A stretch of DNA of 14,052 nucleotides. Source: an uncultured Bacilli bacterium. GTDB taxonomy: Bacteria > Bacillota_I > Bacilli_A > RF39 > UBA660. Of the stretch, positions 13,203 through 14,052 are shown piece after piece (position 1 is the first letter of the stretch; each line of letters starts with the position of its first letter). Made by a program: the position numbers and the translations under genes. Where the stretch lies: contig CALVQP010000032.1 in the NCBI GenBank assembly GCA_944358225.1, forward strand, positions 1 to 14,052. The letters are read 5' to 3'. The notes below the pieces were generated by a model. The model was given only the letters and a program-made list of their open reading frames with translations. It was not told the DNA's origin and did not search any database.

Positions 13203-13757
13203 CTAAACTCCATTAGCTTCTAACCATTCAACCAATTCATCATAAGATAATGCTCCAATTTTCCCATCAATCATTTCACCGTTTTGATACAAGAATACGG
13301 CTGGAGTGTATCCATAAAAAGATCCATAAGTATCTGTTTGCTCTTCGCCATTTACATTCATGGTATAATTTTTATCTAATTTAGAAACAAACTCTTCAAA
13401 TTGATCGCTGCTTGAATCTACTGTTTCAATATCAAGATAAACGGTTTTATATCCCATCTCTTCTTGAGCTTTTTGTAATGAAGGTAAAAATTCAATACAA
13501 TGGCTACATGTTGGTCTTCCCATATAAACAACCTGAATATCTTCCCTTTTGAATACATCATTTAGCATAGTATCTAAATCAACACTTTCCATCATACTGA
13601 CATCATAATCTTGATTTATCTCCTCGCTACTATTTTCATTTGTTGAAGAGGTCATATTTCCTTTACATATAAGAATTATTGTGTTTAAACTTATTAGAGC
13701 AATTAGAATATAACAACAAATTAGTATTTTTCTGATATTATCCTTATTTTCTTTCAT
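13203..13757 (-). CDS. Membrane-anchored thioredoxin-like protein
   Basis: This 184-aa protein has a basic N-terminus and one hydrophobic helix (about 11-31), which is a likely uncleaved anchor. A Ser/Asn/Glu-rich linker follows (about 35-60), then a thioredoxin-like domain (about 60-184). The domain shows VVYMGRPTCSHCIEFLP with the redox pair Cys84 and Cys87 (CSHC), YLDIETVD, and YTPAVFLYQNG with the cis-Pro loop (Pro152). The fold probably lies outside the membrane and exchanges thiols or disulfides in cell-surface proteins; the partner is unknown. The GRPTC-x-x-C form resembles small Gram-positive thioredoxin-like and bacteriocin-accessory proteins. GGAGGT precedes the ATG. It is a single-gene unit between two tRNA pairs, with a promoter at 13776-13804 and a terminator at 13160-13200. 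Confidence 0.9.
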   Translation of the reverse strand: MKENKDNIRKILICCYILIALISLNTIILICKGNMTSSTNENSSEEINQDYDVSMMESVDLDTMLNDVFKREDIQVVYMGRPTCSHCIEFLPSLQKAQEEMGYKTVYLDIETVDSSSDQFEEFVSKLDKNYTMNVNGEEQTDTYGSFYGYTPAVFLYQNGEMIDGKIGALSYDELVEWLEANGV

Positions 13758-13775
13758 TCTTAAACCTCCAATTAA

Positions 13776-13804
13776 ATTATAATCTTTTATGAACGCAAAT
13801 TCAA
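13776..13804 (-). promoter_or_regulatory. Promoter of the thioredoxin-like gene
   Basis: On the minus strand TTGAAT (13799-13804) and TATAAT (13776-13781) are separated by 17 bp. The predicted start near 13769 leaves an 11-nt leader beginning about at the GGAGGT ribosome site. Confidence 0.65.
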
Positions 13805-13855
13805 GTTTGTGAAAACGCTTTTTTAAGAAATTGCAGCTTGCCTTTATTTATAATA

Positions 13856-13878
13856 TAAAAAACCCGAGTTCGGGTTTA
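13856..13878 (-). terminator. Terminator of tRNA-Gln/Lys
   Basis: On the minus strand AAACCCGA pairs with TCGGGTTT around a tiny loop and is followed by more T. It lies 12 bp beyond the CCA end of tRNA-Lys. Confidence 0.8.
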
Positions 13879-13889
13879 TAATCATTAAA

Positions 13890-13965
13890 TGGTGTCCTGT
13901 ATGCGACTCGAACGCATGACCCTTTGATTAAAAGTCAAATGCTCTACCTACTGAGCTAACAGGAC
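13890..13965 (-). tRNA. tRNA-Lys (TTT)
   Basis: This is a 76-nt cloverleaf with acceptor GTCCTGT/ACAGGAC, discriminator A and an encoded CCA. The anticodon loop CTTTTAA gives TTT. It lies 11 bp downstream of tRNA-Gln in the same transcript. Confidence 0.97.
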
Positions 13966-13976
13966 AAAAAAATACA

Positions 13977-14052
13977 TGGCTGCCTCGGTTGGGTTCGAAC
14001 CAACGGAATGTCAGAGTCAAAGTCTGATGCCTTACCACTTGGCTACGAGGCA
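13977..14052 (-). tRNA. tRNA-Gln (TTG)
   Basis: This 76-nt tRNA has acceptor TGCCTCG/CGAGGCA, discriminator G and an encoded CCA. The anticodon loop CTTTGAC gives TTG. Its 5' end is the last base of the window, so its promoter lies outside. It appears complete. Confidence 0.95.

Overview
The window is AT-rich and carries typical low-GC Gram-positive genes, most of them reading leftward on the minus strand, with strong AGGAGG-type ribosome sites and CCA-encoding tRNA genes. Several genes end at TGA and none needs TGA as Trp, so the standard bacterial code fits. FemX-type peptidoglycan bridge synthesis and a SpoIVB-type protease point to a walled Bacillota lineage with sporulation ancestry. The compact spacing, the deleted ancestral operon and a reduced alanyl-tRNA synthetase suggest a genome-reduced gut-type Bacilli (Erysipelotrichales/RF39-like). 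That placement is inference and rests on no database search.

Layout. (1) 1-574: a leftward tRNA cluster (partial probable Phe, Asp, initiator Met, Ser), then a divergent tRNA-Leu with its own promoter and a terminator it shares with the next gene. (2) 622-4049: spoIVB, a decayed TnpB transposase remnant, xseB, xseA and nusB. These are in the same relative order as the long nusB-folD-xseA-xseB-...-recN-spoIVB cluster of Bacillus, but most of the intervening genes are missing. (3) 4248-7192: a two-gene operon of an AI-2E family membrane protein and an unusually short alanyl-tRNA synthetase. (4) 7290-10542: ftsY, a dTMP kinase homologue, ylxM and a femX-type aminoacyltransferase, read in that order. 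(5) 10626-11938: an NfeD/SPFH membrane pair. (6) 12059-12790: the only rightward protein gene, an orphan MvaI/BcnI or MutH/Sau3AI-like nuclease with its own promoter. (7) 12870-14052: tRNA-Pro/Arg, a membrane-anchored thioredoxin-like protein, and tRNA-Lys/Gln. The last tRNA ends exactly at the window edge.

Most genes serve core functions: translation (9 tRNAs, alaS), rRNA transcription antitermination (nusB), DNA repair (xseAB), protein targeting (ftsY, ylxM), nucleotide supply (tmk), cell wall (femX) and membrane quality control (nfeD/SPFH). I see no CRISPR array, no phage and no complete mobile element. I do not see a clear new multi-gene system. The most unusual items are the doubly reduced AlaRS, the orphan nuclease without a methyltransferase, the retained SpoIVB-type protease, and the transposase scar at the point where the ancestral cluster has been deleted.
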